Assembly: GCA_000320545.1 (NCBI GenBank)
Contig: ADNK01001814.1
Span: 61,076-125,075 of the forward strand
Length of the DNA stretch: 64,000 nucleotides
Direction: 5' to 3'
From: Bigelowiella natans CCMP2755
Taxonomy: Eukaryota > Cercozoa > Chlorarachniophyceae
The translations under genes and the position numbers were made by a program. A model generated the notes under the pieces. That model was not told the origin of the DNA. It made no database searches and saw only the letters and a list, made by a program, of their open reading frames with translations. Shown one piece after another: positions 36,103 through 46,698 of the stretch; position 1 is the stretch's first letter, and each line of letters starts with the position of its first letter.

Positions 36103-36949
36103 TCTTACTTGTGTTGACATATTTTTCTAGTGCTGTATTTTGTTGATGCACACTGAGGGGCAAAGGACAACAAGAAAAGTGTGTACATGTAGCGATGCAA
36201 TAGAAATGCGGAATGTACAGCAGTGTGTACATTTAACATGGTTGACAAGCTTAGCGTCACAGCTCATTGCAATGTTCTGCAAAGAACAGTGTGTAGGTGT
36301 GCATCGCAACGATTGTAGTGCTGCATTTTGACACCAACGCAACAGTGCATGCACACTGCTAGACTGCTAGACTGATGCTCCCACCAGCTACAGTCCTGAG
36401 GTAACTACTGGCATAGAAACATCTAGACATGGCACATTGCACTGTAGCTAGCGTAGCATAGTGCTAAACAAGTTCACGCAGCTGGTTACTTGTTTGTTGC
36501 ATCTAGAGTCTGCAGTTGCTGCTGGCGCTATCTAGCTATGGCAGTTGCGGAGGCGTACATCTAGACATGCAACTTAGTCTAATCTGAGTAATAGTGTGAA
36601 ACAATTAGCTGATGTTTACTAGTCTATGCAACCGAATCACAATTTCGGACTCTGCTGTGTAATCGGCAGGGAGTCTAAAATTGCTGCTCACATCATTCAT
36701 TGTCACGAATGATAAGAATAGCTTCAAATCAAAAGAGAGCTATTCCATGTAGACATGCCTTATAGATATGTTAGGTTCTAGATTTCGAGATAATAGCATG
36801 TAACAATAGACGTCTATACGCATATGATCGATGGCAATAATGATACATATAAAACGTATTCTCGAATCCAGAGAATATTTTATCACGAAGACACAAGTCT
36901 AAAAGTGCGTGATTTCCTATACAAAACTAAGATGTTGAACTGTTGTTCC
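36103..36949. other. intergenic region between convergent genes
   Basis: No gene seen. 36120–36600 has the repeat-compartment texture (repeated CTAGACTGCTAGACTG-like and TCTAGACATG words). The rest is AT-rich 3' flank of the minus-strand tyrosine-motif gene. Confidence 0.6.
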
Positions 36950-38968
36950 TTAGATGTCCGGAGGAAGGGGCTCCGGTGTTGTTTCAACTATGAGTTTATG
37001 TTCCTTATCGTAAATGACAGATTCCCCCACAGGGTTGTCGTATATACTCTTGCCACGCGTCTTGTCGAATGGGTTGTCGTATATATCCGCCGGCCTACAG
37101 GTGATGAAATAAGCAGTGGTAAGTCATAAGCAACTCCAAGGAATCCGCAACATGTGTAGCGATTTCCCTGACAGATGCTCTAATAATCAAGTTATTTTGA
37201 GTCTTCTTTTCATAGAATATCGTGGTTGGTCGCATGAGGTCGCTGTCCCTCTTAACACAACTGTTTCCTTCAGAAATTGAGTTCGGTTCAAAGATTTGCA
37301 CTACCGATATTTCTCGTAGGGACTTTTGTAAATGTCGACTCCTGGTGGCCTTAAGTCGTTGCTATAAATATCCCTGCACGAATTGACGTGAATGGAAATC
37401 AACAAATGGATTATCACCAGCAAATCTCCCTCCCTCTCTCTCCCCCTCTCTCTCTGTGTGTGTTTGTGTGTGTGTGTGTGTGTATTGTGCGTGCTAATTA
37501 CTGCCCCTTCATCTTAGAAATCTACCATCGTAACAGTTACGAAAGTGGCATGGACATTGGCCAAAATGATGACAATGTTCATGCTGGGGATCCGGCGGCT
37601 ACTACCCTCTTTCTCGCTCGCCAGGGTTCGAATAAATATCCTTCGTTACCGACAGGCTCCTGAAGATCGGAGATGATGAATAGACTGTGCTGTTTAATTT
37701 TGAGATAGAATGATACCCGTCATAGATATCCGGCTGGCCTTTTGCTAGAGGGCGTTCGTATATTGCTTTCTCGAAGCCCGTGGGTTCTCGCTTCTGTTCT
37801 GGCTCAGGCTTTGGCCTTGCTCGCACCACTGGTGTTGCTGATAACATAAGGCGCATTGATTCAGTAAAATCAGAAACATATACACGAAGTTTTGGGTTAA
37901 ATTCCATGAGCATCTGTCTGATAAATGAAGAGAGAAAAACTACGCACCTGTTGTGTGCTTTGCCTTCGCATCTGCTGCGGACCTTGATGAGATCACACCG
38001 ATTACTTGGCCCTCCGCAATTCGCGGTGTGTCGGGGGGAGAAGCTCGTGAGATTGAGTACTCAGACACAACTATTGTATCGCTGCAAGAGTGCAGGTTAG
38101 GCGACATGGTTCGACAAGAATCAAAGATCGATCGTGTAACACCTTCCGTTTATGCCTGTGTTGCTCTTACTGAGTGTCGGATATAACCTGTTACAAGGGG
38201 AAAAGCTTATTCAACCTTCATATATCTCCTTCTTCCTTTCTTTCTCTCCAAATCTTTCCATGAGATGATGGAAAAAGACAATTTATAACCCGTCGCCTTC
38301 CTCCTTCGTATGTTTGGTATCCTTTAACGAAACCATTTCGTACCTACAAAGATTGGTACATATGAGTGGCCTTTGGCATTCGAAATAAATCGCGAAGAAA
38401 ATGTTACCCCCTGGCCTGGGGTGCATCCACAATCCTGTGGTACATCCCCGTTAAGGGGTTGGTGTTGTGGTTCTTCCTCATTTTTGTCAGGGGACGCATG
38501 GCACGATAGGCATTTCTTGCTCTGTAATTCTCTTGTACGACATCATTGCATCCTTGTCGCTATGTATAATTCTCATTCACAATTCTTGCCGAGTAATTAT
38601 CTTGAACGACATCATGCTATTATTGTCGCTGTGTATAATCATCCTTCACATTTGCATGTGTAAGATTGCAGCAGTTTCGAAAGACATGTTTGTCGTAGAT
38701 TTGAACGAATCGTTTTTTTTGAAGATGTTCTCATTCTTCTGTATTTGTTCCCAAATTTATGAGCGGAATGTCGATAGGTAAACGTGGAAAGGAAGGCCGA
38801 TTTTAGTTCTTGAAAGACCATTCTACGATGGTAAATCATCATCGTTTGAGAAAGACTGTTGTTAGGATTGTGTTCCCAGGAGAGCGAGCCAATTTCCCAG
38901 AGTTCTTGCATCTTTTTGGTTAATTCGAGCATAAAACGTAGGCGATTTTCCATTTCGACGTCGCCCAT
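36950..38968 (-). CDS. 273-aa protein with repeated D/S-I-Y-x-N/S-P motifs, function unknown
   Basis: Seven exons close in phase: 38784–38968, 38408–38521, 37948–38081, 37717–37837, 37606–37659, 37305–37373 and 36950–37094. The N-terminus (MGDVEMENRLRFMLELTKKM) is helical, followed by NHNTNPLTGMYHRIVDAPQA. The middle is Pro/Lys/Glu-rich (VVRARPKPEPEQKREP). The C-terminal third carries tyrosine-centred repeats: AIYERP, DIYDGS, DIYSNP, DIYSND, DIYKSP, DIYDNP, SIYDNP and VIYDKE, ending EPLPPDI. No signal peptide, TM segment or known domain is seen. Y-x-N is the consensus recognised by Grb2-type SH2 domains when phosphorylated, so a phospho-tyrosine docking tail is possible; that is inference. 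Each of the last exons adds one or two motifs, suggesting growth by exon duplication. The start shares a 31-bp divergent spacer with the lipase gene. Confidence 0.8.
38524..38655. repeat. two-copy tandem repeat of about 66 bp in an intron
   Basis: Unit one (about 38524–38590) and unit two (about 38591–38655) share TAATTNTCTTGNACGACATC, a TTGTCGCTNTGTATAAT core and a TTCACA end. They lie in intron 1 of the minus-strand tyrosine-motif gene. Confidence 0.8.
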
Positions 38969-38999
38969 TCCGCCGCCAAAAGTTCAGCGTCCGTTGGCC
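38969..38999. promoter_or_regulatory. 31-bp spacer between divergent start codons
   Basis: The ATG codons of the minus-strand tyrosine-motif gene (38968) and plus-strand lipase gene (39000) are only 31 bp apart. The 5' UTRs must be tiny or overlap, and the promoter of each gene probably lies inside the other gene's first exon. Confidence 0.5.
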
Positions 39000-40959
39000 A
39001 TGTCGGGGGGGGAAACCCAAGCCATCATCGTTTCTGTGAGGTGGGCCAAATGGACCTGGCGAGAATTTACCGACTTGGACGGTGCTGAAGAATATTGGAG
39101 GAGCCTCTCCCCACTTTGTTCTTCCATTTTCTTTGCCAAAAACAAATCTTCATGGTACACACTTAATGAGTATGGGACAACGAGGGCCAAGGCGGACATT
39201 CAAGAATATTTTGCTACACGTATTCGGAACAGTAGCGCTCCTCTGTCATTAAAGGTCCTTCTAAATTTGCTCATGCAGACGTATTATTCACAGTATTGAT
39301 CCACAGGATCGGAAAAGGTTTCTGCTGGCCTCCAAGTGTCCACACCAGGACGCGAGGTTAGGATGGTACATGAGCAACGACAATCTTCTCTCGGATTATG
39401 GACGTCTCAGCCGTCGAGTGACTGCACTGGTCTTTGAACTCCAAATTGAAAAGAAGTGTTGGGTCGAGACGAAGAGTTACGGCCTCTCTGCAAGCAAAGA
39501 TGCTCTTAGAGAGCAGGTCCACGCCGCACTGAAGACTTTCGATAAACTTAACGACGTCTACAAAGCAGAAACCTCGCGAGCGATGAAATGTCTATTGTTC
39601 GGCTCTAGTATTCTAAACGGGATCCCAATTGTTGGGCATGTGAAGGGCGCTGTCCACTACGCTATCGGGGACGTGGAGGGAGCAAGGCAAGCAGAGAAGC
39701 AGGCAACTAGAACTGTAGCTGTAGTTGCCGCTGGAGGAGCTGGCGTTGCTGCAGGCCCGGGCGGGGCAATGGCAGCTGCTGCTGCGGCAGGCACAGCCTT
39801 TGACGCTGCTACTACAGCTATCAAGTCACACCGTGAAGGAAAGTATGCACCTGATGGGAATTTGGTAAACGTCAAGGAAGTCCTCGACGCAAAAACAGGA
39901 AGGGAAAAGGCAAAAGCGGTAGCTTACTTGGCACTAGGTGTTGGAAGTGACGCCGTGACAGGCCTAATCGCGGGAAAAACTAAACTTCGCGCCAGGGAGC
40001 TCGGTGAGGTTCCACTACGCAAGGACGGGATTACACCTGATCGTCGCTTCAACGCAACGAAGGAAGCATTCAAGGGGGGGAAAATGCCCAATATAAATAA
40101 AGCGAAGGCAGCCAACATAAAAAAGGGAGCAATTGGCCAGATATTAACGAAAATTGGCGACAGTGCTAACAAGGTTGCAATTACCTTGTTAATGACCTCA
40201 TTCATTACCGCACATGCTGTCGCAACATCATGGAAAAATGAGTTGAAAAGAGTCGACTCTACCGAAGGCGAAAATCCCGAGGACCAGCCAAGGATGTGGA
40301 AAATTGCTGCCAATGCTGCAGCTGCAGCCTATGAAGACGTCAAAAGAGACCTTACGGAGCACCTGGTCTGTGTCAAAAAAACGAAGACCTATACTGTGTG
40401 GGCTAATTCTAAAATGAAAAGAGCAATTATCTCTTTTCGTGGTACTGTACCCACCGATTGGAACGACTTAGTACATGACTTCTACATTGCGGTTAACTCC
40501 GAGCACGCTTGTGCACGTTTTCAAGGAAGAGAAGTGTTCAACTGGATTAAAGAGAAATATGCGAACTATGAAGTAATTGTTGTTGGACATTCTCTCGGCG
40601 GGAAAATTGCCCTGCTTTCAGGTTTAGTGCATTCAGAGACTGTGAAAACTGTTTACACTTTTAATGAAGGCTCGACAGCATCCCCATTTCATAGCGAGTA
40701 CATTTCAAAGCGGTTGCATTCAACAATGGAACGAGTAATGAATGGCATCCATCCTTCCATCTTGGATGCATTCGTAAGGAACAAGCTCTTTTCAGCACAC
40801 GTGCCAGGAGATGTAATATCGGCATCGGCTACTGAAGGCGGGAGGCATGTTGAAATACGCAATTGCCATAGTGTTCCTGGTCCCAAAATAATGTGGCGAA
40901 GTTTGCATAAGTCTTATCTTGCACACAGCATGGACAACTTCACTACGGCGACTCACTAA
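39000..40959 (+). CDS. class-3 lipase-like alpha/beta hydrolase with long N-terminal extension
   Basis: Two exons, 39000–39254 and 39307–40959, separated by a 52-nt intron in phase 0, give 635 aa. The C-terminal domain (about residues 420–630) is a Lipase_3-type fold: strand AIISFRGTVPTDWNDLVHDF, nucleophile elbow VIVVGHSLGGKIALLSG (Ser near 514), acid in FSAHVPGDVIS (Asp near 587) and a C-terminal His (LAHSMDNF, near 625). The family hydrolyses acylglycerols or phospholipids. The first 100 residues are Trp/Arg-rich without recognised motif. About residues 215–260 are a very Gly/Ala-rich hydrophobic stretch (VAVVAAGGAGVAAG, MAAAAAAGTAFDAATTAIK), which could be membrane-inserting. The ATG at 39000 is chosen for its clean frame into the intron; an in-frame start farther upstream would overlap the opposite gene's coding exon. 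Confidence 0.85.
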
Positions 40960-42337
40960 CAAAACGCTCTAACGAAGGCAACGTCAGTATGAACATGGCG
41001 AATGGCACAGACTGTAAGACATGTGACATTCACAGTGTTGAAATCACTCAAGACGGGGTCTATCTAGAGCCAACACGGAAACAACTAGACAAGCATACCC
41101 AGGTGCATGTGCCACTCCATCTTTCTTCTATGCTTGGCATTCGAAGCAGGATGGGTGTCTAGCTAGAAACTTGTTGTCATTGTAGACAACATGACCTGAC
41201 ACATGCAAAGTAGACAATGTGATGTGGTGCGTGCAACACACACAACGCTAGAACGTTCCTGTCTAGCTGTGTGCACAACGTTAGTCGTAATCTGTCTATC
41301 ACTAGCTAGCTAGATCACACTGCGCTGAGTGTGGCATGTGCGCATGACAATCATGCATGCGTAACCCATCTTCACTGCGCTTTTGTTGCTTTTGGGTTTG
41401 ATGTCATGCTTCATTTGCATTCATGAATTGCAATTGCGAGCAATTGTGAGCCACACACACATGACATTTGTGACAATGATCAAAAGACACTTCTAGACTT
41501 GAGCGGAAAAACACCTCAACGCCATGTGAGTTCCCAAAGCTGCAAGTTTTCTGAGCGGGTGCTCACTGGCGTGCATTTGTGCGCCATGCCAGACAGATCC
41601 ATCATCGCATCGTTTGCATGCCACACGCACGCAAGCGTTAGCACCAACGAAACAAGTTCCGAACCTGTCCCACATCGTCGCGAAGTCTTCATTGTCCGCT
41701 GTCAAGCTTTCAAGCGATTTTTCCGTGTGTTGTCACTCTGGCACTGCCCAATCACTTCCTGGTCAAGTGTGGCTGAAGACGACCACATGGCGGCCTAGCA
41801 GTTGCAAATCAACATCACCACTTCTAGGCTTGCACATCATCGCGAGATCAACACACAGAATCTCAGCGTTCACAGAGAACCACGAGAAAAATCAGACCTA
41901 GAAGGTTCTTGGCTGCGTCAATCACCGAGCTCCTGTTCCCTGCGATGTCGAGCATCTGACAATGTGTGCCTTTTTTGGTCCCGAGAGAAGCAACGAAGCC
42001 GACCCCTTCTGGCCTTGCTGGAGTGACGAAACCCAACGTCTGTCTTAGCTGGAGAGGAGCAGGGCGGCGATGGCATGCTCGTGCATCGTGGCATCAAGAA
42101 CATCAATGCTGCTGCGTGTGCTGCTCCTGTCCGTCGCACAAATCAAGTCCAATGCAGAGCGATTCCGCAGCATGCTTTCTGCTCATCAGAAACAAAAACG
42201 AGATGCAACCATGTCAGCTGGAACGACCGAAAACCCGTGCGCTGAGCCATCTTCTTCGCGATCTCCAAGGTCCTCTTGCTAGCCAGGCACACGACTCCGT
42301 TGACCCTTCCTCCTCCGGTATGCACGCAGAACTGCGA

Positions 42338-42455
42338 ACAATGAACAATGAACAAAGCGTTGATCAAAAACCACGTGCGCCAGAACCACATGGGAGACAG
42401 CTAGACAGGCATTTGCACGGAGCAGAGCAGCAGAGCCTCAACAACACTCGTTGCA
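42338..42455 (+). repeat. direct repeat, copy 1
   Basis: Begins with AACAATGAACAATGAACAAA, then TTGATCAAAAACC, then GCCAGAACCACATGGGAGAC and AGCAGAGCCTCAACAA. It matches 42829–42937 in the same order and orientation with small indels. Confidence 0.8.
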
Positions 42456-42828
42456 AGGACTTGTCAGCACCCTGTTGGTGAAGAGACACAAAAAATCAGC
42501 TGCAACCCATCAGAGGCACACTCCAAGGCTGCGTGAAGGGATGAGAACACCATGGCCACTCATCTGAAATGCCGGAGACGGAACAAGGGATGAAATTGGC
42601 ATGGATGCCCATTGATGGTGCCGTTGCAATGTGAATTGATTGGAACTAAAGCTGGCATCTTGGATGCCGAACAGCAGCAAAATTGTCAAGCAGGACATTG
42701 GTTCGACGGAAAGCCCTGTCGATTTCTTTGTCAGTCGAAGGGACACCAGACGTGGCCCCCAAAGCAAGGCAGAACTTGTCATGAGAAGACATGGCTGAGA
42801 AAGCACGCAACGTGACAACATCATCATG

Positions 42829-42937
42829 CGAATGAACAATGAACAATGAATGAACCATTGATCAAATCTGCATGTGCCAGAACCACATGGGAGACAGGCA
42901 CATGCATGTAGCAGAGCCTCAACAATGATCATTGCGA
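42829..42937 (+). repeat. direct repeat, copy 2
   Basis: Same module order as 42338–42455: AATGAACAATGAACAATGAA, TTGATCAAATC, TGCCAGAACCACATGGGAGA, GCAGAGCCTCAACAATGAT. The spacing of about 490 bp suggests a local segmental duplication or two insertions of one element. Confidence 0.8.
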
Positions 42938-43293
42938 ATTCCAATGCTGCACGCAGACCGAAGACACGATCCGTGTACTCTTGAGTTGTTGAAATGGTAG
43001 AGGAAACGATCATCGCGACATGAACTACAAACATCATTTAAGATGCAAATCCGCTGTGTCGCCGTTTTGGATATTTGCACTACGACAAGAGCCTCACCGC
43101 GTTTCTCATTGACGCACCCATTCAAACCCTGTTCGATTTTCGATCCATGAGAAATTCAGAGTTTTTTTAAGAATGCAGAACCGAATTCGGTGTCGTCGTT
43201 TAGAATACTCTTCGAGTGTATGTAGAAAGAATAATTACGATGTTTTCGGTATGACTATTTGCGCTTCGCTGCGGACAGTTTGTGTTGCTCACA

Positions 43294-44605
43294 ATGGCGT
43301 CAGGCTCGAGGAGAAACCTCCCAGGTACGAAGAGGGCAGGACTCTTTGCCTGGGACGGGAAGGCGGAAGGCAAGAGCAGCGGCCCCGATGATTTTAAGCA
43401 TTCAGGACAATACAGCGTGCAGGAATATATACAGGTTAATCGTCAATTGTTTGGATGGAAGTAGTGTGCAACAAGGGCCTTCGGTGTCCATACAACTAGA
43501 CTACTTGATTCTGCCTTTTACTATCAATTCGTACCATATTCCTCATTGTGATTCACGAAAAAATACTATCCACTCAAATTCATATACCTATACATTATAG
43601 ACCTGAGTAATTTGATTGCTCCACATCATTGTTCAATTAATTGACGCATATATCTTGCCCTGGTGCTGCCTCTTGCGCTATGATGACCCCAGCAAAGATT
43701 AAGAATGAATAAATTTCACAACCTCTCCTTCTATTTCATAGGCTTTGATCAGGGCTGATCCATCGAATGTGGAAAAGATTTGCTCCTGTCCTGATTCTGT
43801 GCATCCTGATGAGTGGCTCTATGAGCATCTCAGGCAATTTATGACAGAGCTCAACGTCTTGATCGTGCAGCTTAGTCCTAATTGCGACAGTACTACATTC
43901 CCAAAAATGACTGCCGGGTATTATTGTGAAAGCAGTGGAGAGATGTACGCGACGTCATTTCCCATTGGAAGAGAAATGTCAAGCCTCTCGCCATTTTTTT
44001 TTCTCTGAGTTCGCAATTTGCCTTGCCCATATTATTGACTAAAACGGTCTGCACTGCAAGCTATTCTTCGCAGCCAATACCATGTTTCGTATTTACAATG
44101 TCTTTAAATTCCATCGTTTTTGCTTGGATGAAAGCATGTATAATGTTTGCCCTGATGCCTTGTTACGAACCCACACCGAATAGTTGAGAGATTGGAGGTA
44201 CAGAGAGGTAGAGATCCACGGTTATTGACTGTCGTTGCAGCATCCTCACACGTTTGTTTCTCTGGTTTTTTATAAAGGGAGGCATGCGAATTCCTATCCG
44301 CTTGCGATGGGGAGCCTAAAATGGTCTCGGCCATCGACTATTGCTGTCACAACCTGGACTTCTACATCGCAGCACTTAACCGTAATAAAAACTTTCCGCG
44401 CCCCCACCATGGCGCCCTCCCAAAGAAAGCTAGTAAGGAGATGAAAGAGGCAACAAAACGGCTTTACCGAGTTATGGCCCATGCTTATTATCATCACAAG
44501 GATTTCTTCGTAAAGTTTGAGGAGCGAACGCACTTGTACCAGCGTCTGGCAGCTTTGAATAAGGGCTACCAGCTAACGCGCTTCACCCCTCCGATCCAAC
44601 TGTAG
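43294..44605 (+). CDS. MOB4: MOB4/phocein-family kinase co-regulator
   Basis: Three exons close in phase: 43294–43434, 43742–43944 and 44278–44605. They give 223 aa, almost the length of human MOB4 (225). Family landmarks are DEWLYEHLRQFMTELNVLIV (MOB4-type EHLRQFxxELN), NCDSTTFPKMTAGYYC (zinc-site Cys region), VSAIDYCCHNLDFYIAALNR, NFPRP where the family has YFPSR, and TKRLYRVMAHAYYHHKDFFV followed by FEERTHLYQRLAALNKGYQL. The zinc-ligand histidines of the HAYxHH motif are present. MOB4 is a core subunit of STRIPAK phosphatase–kinase complexes and binds striatins. The variable N-terminus (MASGSRRNLPGTKRAGLFAW) is encoded by exon 1. An alternative acceptor exists in intron 2 (ttgcag at 44240), but only the one at 44277 keeps phase. 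Confidence 0.93.
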
Positions 44606-45862
44606 AACAAATAGAAACGATTCACGAGAAAGAGAGTATGTGGACTTAAACCCTCAATATCTATCTAGACATGATGAGATGTTGGATCAATGTCTGACAT
44701 GCATCGCGCACCGCGGTCATCTGTTAAAAGAATTTTTGCACCTTGATTCAACTTAATATCCTTGATCATGTATGCACGTGACGTCGATTCGCCAGAACGA
44801 TGACTGCTTTGCAAGTTGGGCAAGTTGGGAATGAACCGTAACCAAATGACCTCGACGAAGTCAACCACCCACAAACATCGCACCATCAAAGTGCGTGAGC
44901 TTGCGCGCACGCCATGAAACATTGGCTACTATTTGCTTGCCTAAACTGAGCACCCTTGCAAGGAGAAGCTAGAGAAGTGTGCTCCTACTATCTAGCTATG
45001 CTAGTATGCTAGCACAGTCTGTCCGATCAACAGAGAACATGAAGGCACAAAAACGTCATAACGTCTCACAATTCTCACAATTGGCATGCAAGGGATGCGC
45101 ATGCATGGATGCTCATGTGGACTTGCAAGTCCCCATCCATGTACGTGCATGTTGTCTGTGACATGTGTGTCGACCACTTCACATGTGAGTCCCCACGTGC
45201 TAGCTAGCTGGCATGGCGGCCATCGATCAATTTTGTCCCCAAGTCCAGTCACGTTCACGCACAGGTTGAGCGCACGGCACGGATGCGCTGCCCCTGCTGG
45301 CAAGTCTTTGCCGCATCTTCATGCAATGCGTCCAAGACGAAATTGTGTCTCGGTGGTCGTGGGAAAAACTTGGTTCAGGCGAACGCAAATGAATCCCCGG
45401 ACAAGCTGTCCTCCAATCTAGCAATGTTGACACAGCGGAGAACGTCGATCGATGTCAGACTAGCAAAGTGAAATGCACAGACAGCTAGACAGCACCAAAC
45501 AAGTGAATGCGAGTGGATGAACGAAGTGTTTCTGAGCAGAAGCGTGCCAGTGAAGCCGCTCATTCGAAGATGGTCGAACGTGTTGACGAAGAGATCTAGA
45601 GATACCCATCTAGCCATGCTAGCATGGTGCTACGGCTAAACGAATGCGACGAACGAGTGCATTTTGTTGACAATGGAGCTGAAAGGATCGCCAGGTTAGC
45701 TAGTTTGTCAGTGTGCCAAGTTGCTACTTGTTCCTCCCCAATCCGCAGAACCACCGTCTACCCGTGTTCGTTTCGCATTCGCCGCAGATGACCTGCTTCA
45801 CTGAGACAGAATGAACAAGCAACAAGAAACAGAAAACGTTGTTGATCGAGTAGGTCCCACAG

Positions 45863-45924
45863 TTCGAAAGTGTTGCATGCTAGCATGGCACTTGCAAAGT
45901 GCAAAACGCAGTGCCTCGAGCTGA
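45863..45924 (+). repeat. dispersed repeat family, copy C
   Basis: GAAAGTGTTGCATG, a CTAGCATGGC insertion, then CACTTGCAAAGTGCAAAACG and CAGTGCCTCGAGCTGA. It has the same module order as copies A and B about 23 kb away. Confidence 0.75.
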
Positions 45925-46290
45925 AAACAACACAACAACAACGAGGACTTTGTTCTGGTGTGGAAATTAGCATGATGATGCTAATGCAAAATTTGCGTGC
46001 ATGGAAAGGCACACAGCACAAGTCTGAGAGTTCAGAGCAGAGCGAACGGCGCAGAGCTCAAGCGATGCAACCAGCTAGCAAGCCTGAGTGAATGAAACAT
46101 TGAAACAATGAGAAGTGATTTCCGATGTTTGATCTGAAAGAGCGTGAAAGGATGTTTTTGCATGCTGCTAGCTTTTTGCAACGTTTTGGAAACGTGGTTT
46201 TTGGAAATGTGGTTTTTCGTCATTGTCTTTGTGAGTGAAGCCTGGAAAGTCGGGATGCAAAGAAATGAAGAAAGGAACTTGATGATCGAT

Positions 46291-46330
46291 TGCATTCCCA
46301 AAGTGTTGCATGACACTTGCAATGAACAAT
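46291..46330 (+). repeat. dispersed repeat family, partial copy D
   Basis: CAAAGTGTTGCATGACACTT followed by GCAATGAACAATGAACAATG; the CAGTGCCTCGA module is missing. Confidence 0.65.
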
Positions 46331-46698
46331 GAACAATGAACAAAGCAAAGAACGGAAAGGGAGATCGCGACAAAGGATCGCCCCACACGCTCTTTGAGTC
46401 CAATTTCTCTTGGTTGCACGTGCCGGCGCGGATGAATTGTTCTGTCAGGATCTGCAAGTTACACGTATTTCGAAACGTTTCCGTCAAAATCGGATTAGAT
46501 CTAACACGGATGTTTCTAGCACGAGACACGAAGGTTCACCTTGTCGCAGATGAGAAACGGGAGTAGTCGCTCCTAGTGCCACAATAAAGCTAGAAATAGA
46601 ACTTAGGGTTTTAACTCTAATCGAGAACGGTGCGCTAGCTCTGTGGCCGCCTTGGTTTGCGCTTGCCCCGCCCCAGATCACCCACCAGTATAGACTAG

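Larger units (their letters stand above)
40960..43293. other. repeat-rich intergenic compartment
   Basis: 2.3 kb without a convincing gene, same texture as 21–24.7 kb. It includes a pair of direct repeats (42338–42455 and 42829–42937). Open frames of 170–175 codons at 41966–42481 (+) and 42510–43037 (−) overlap repeats, have no domain signature and are judged spurious. The last 130 nt are the probable MOB4 promoter/5' UTR. Confidence 0.6.
44606..46698. other. repeat-rich intergenic compartment upstream of the receptor gene
   Basis: No gene recognised. It contains two further copies of the dispersed repeat (45863–45924 and 46291–46330) and AATGAAC tracts. Several open frames of 70–165 codons on both strands overlap repeats and lack domain features. 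Confidence 0.6.

Noticed and set aside
37860-37947. Apparent extension MLMEFNPKLRVYVSDFTESM upstream of an exon of the tyrosine-motif gene
   Set aside because: It is the translated end of a 110-nt intron; the acceptor at 37838 restores phase with the preceding exon.
38408-38521. C-x-x-C-H heme-c-like motif (CLSCH) in one frame
   Set aside because: That frame does not join in phase with neighbouring exons; the frame that does reads RAMRPLTKMRKNHNTNPLTG.
41966-43037. Open frames of 171 and 175 codons on opposite strands
   Set aside because: They overlap the direct-repeat pair and have no protein features; likely chance in a GC-richer spacer.
46032-46529. 165-codon minus-strand frame
   Set aside because: Covers a dispersed repeat copy and AATGAAC tracts; no domain signature or splice support.
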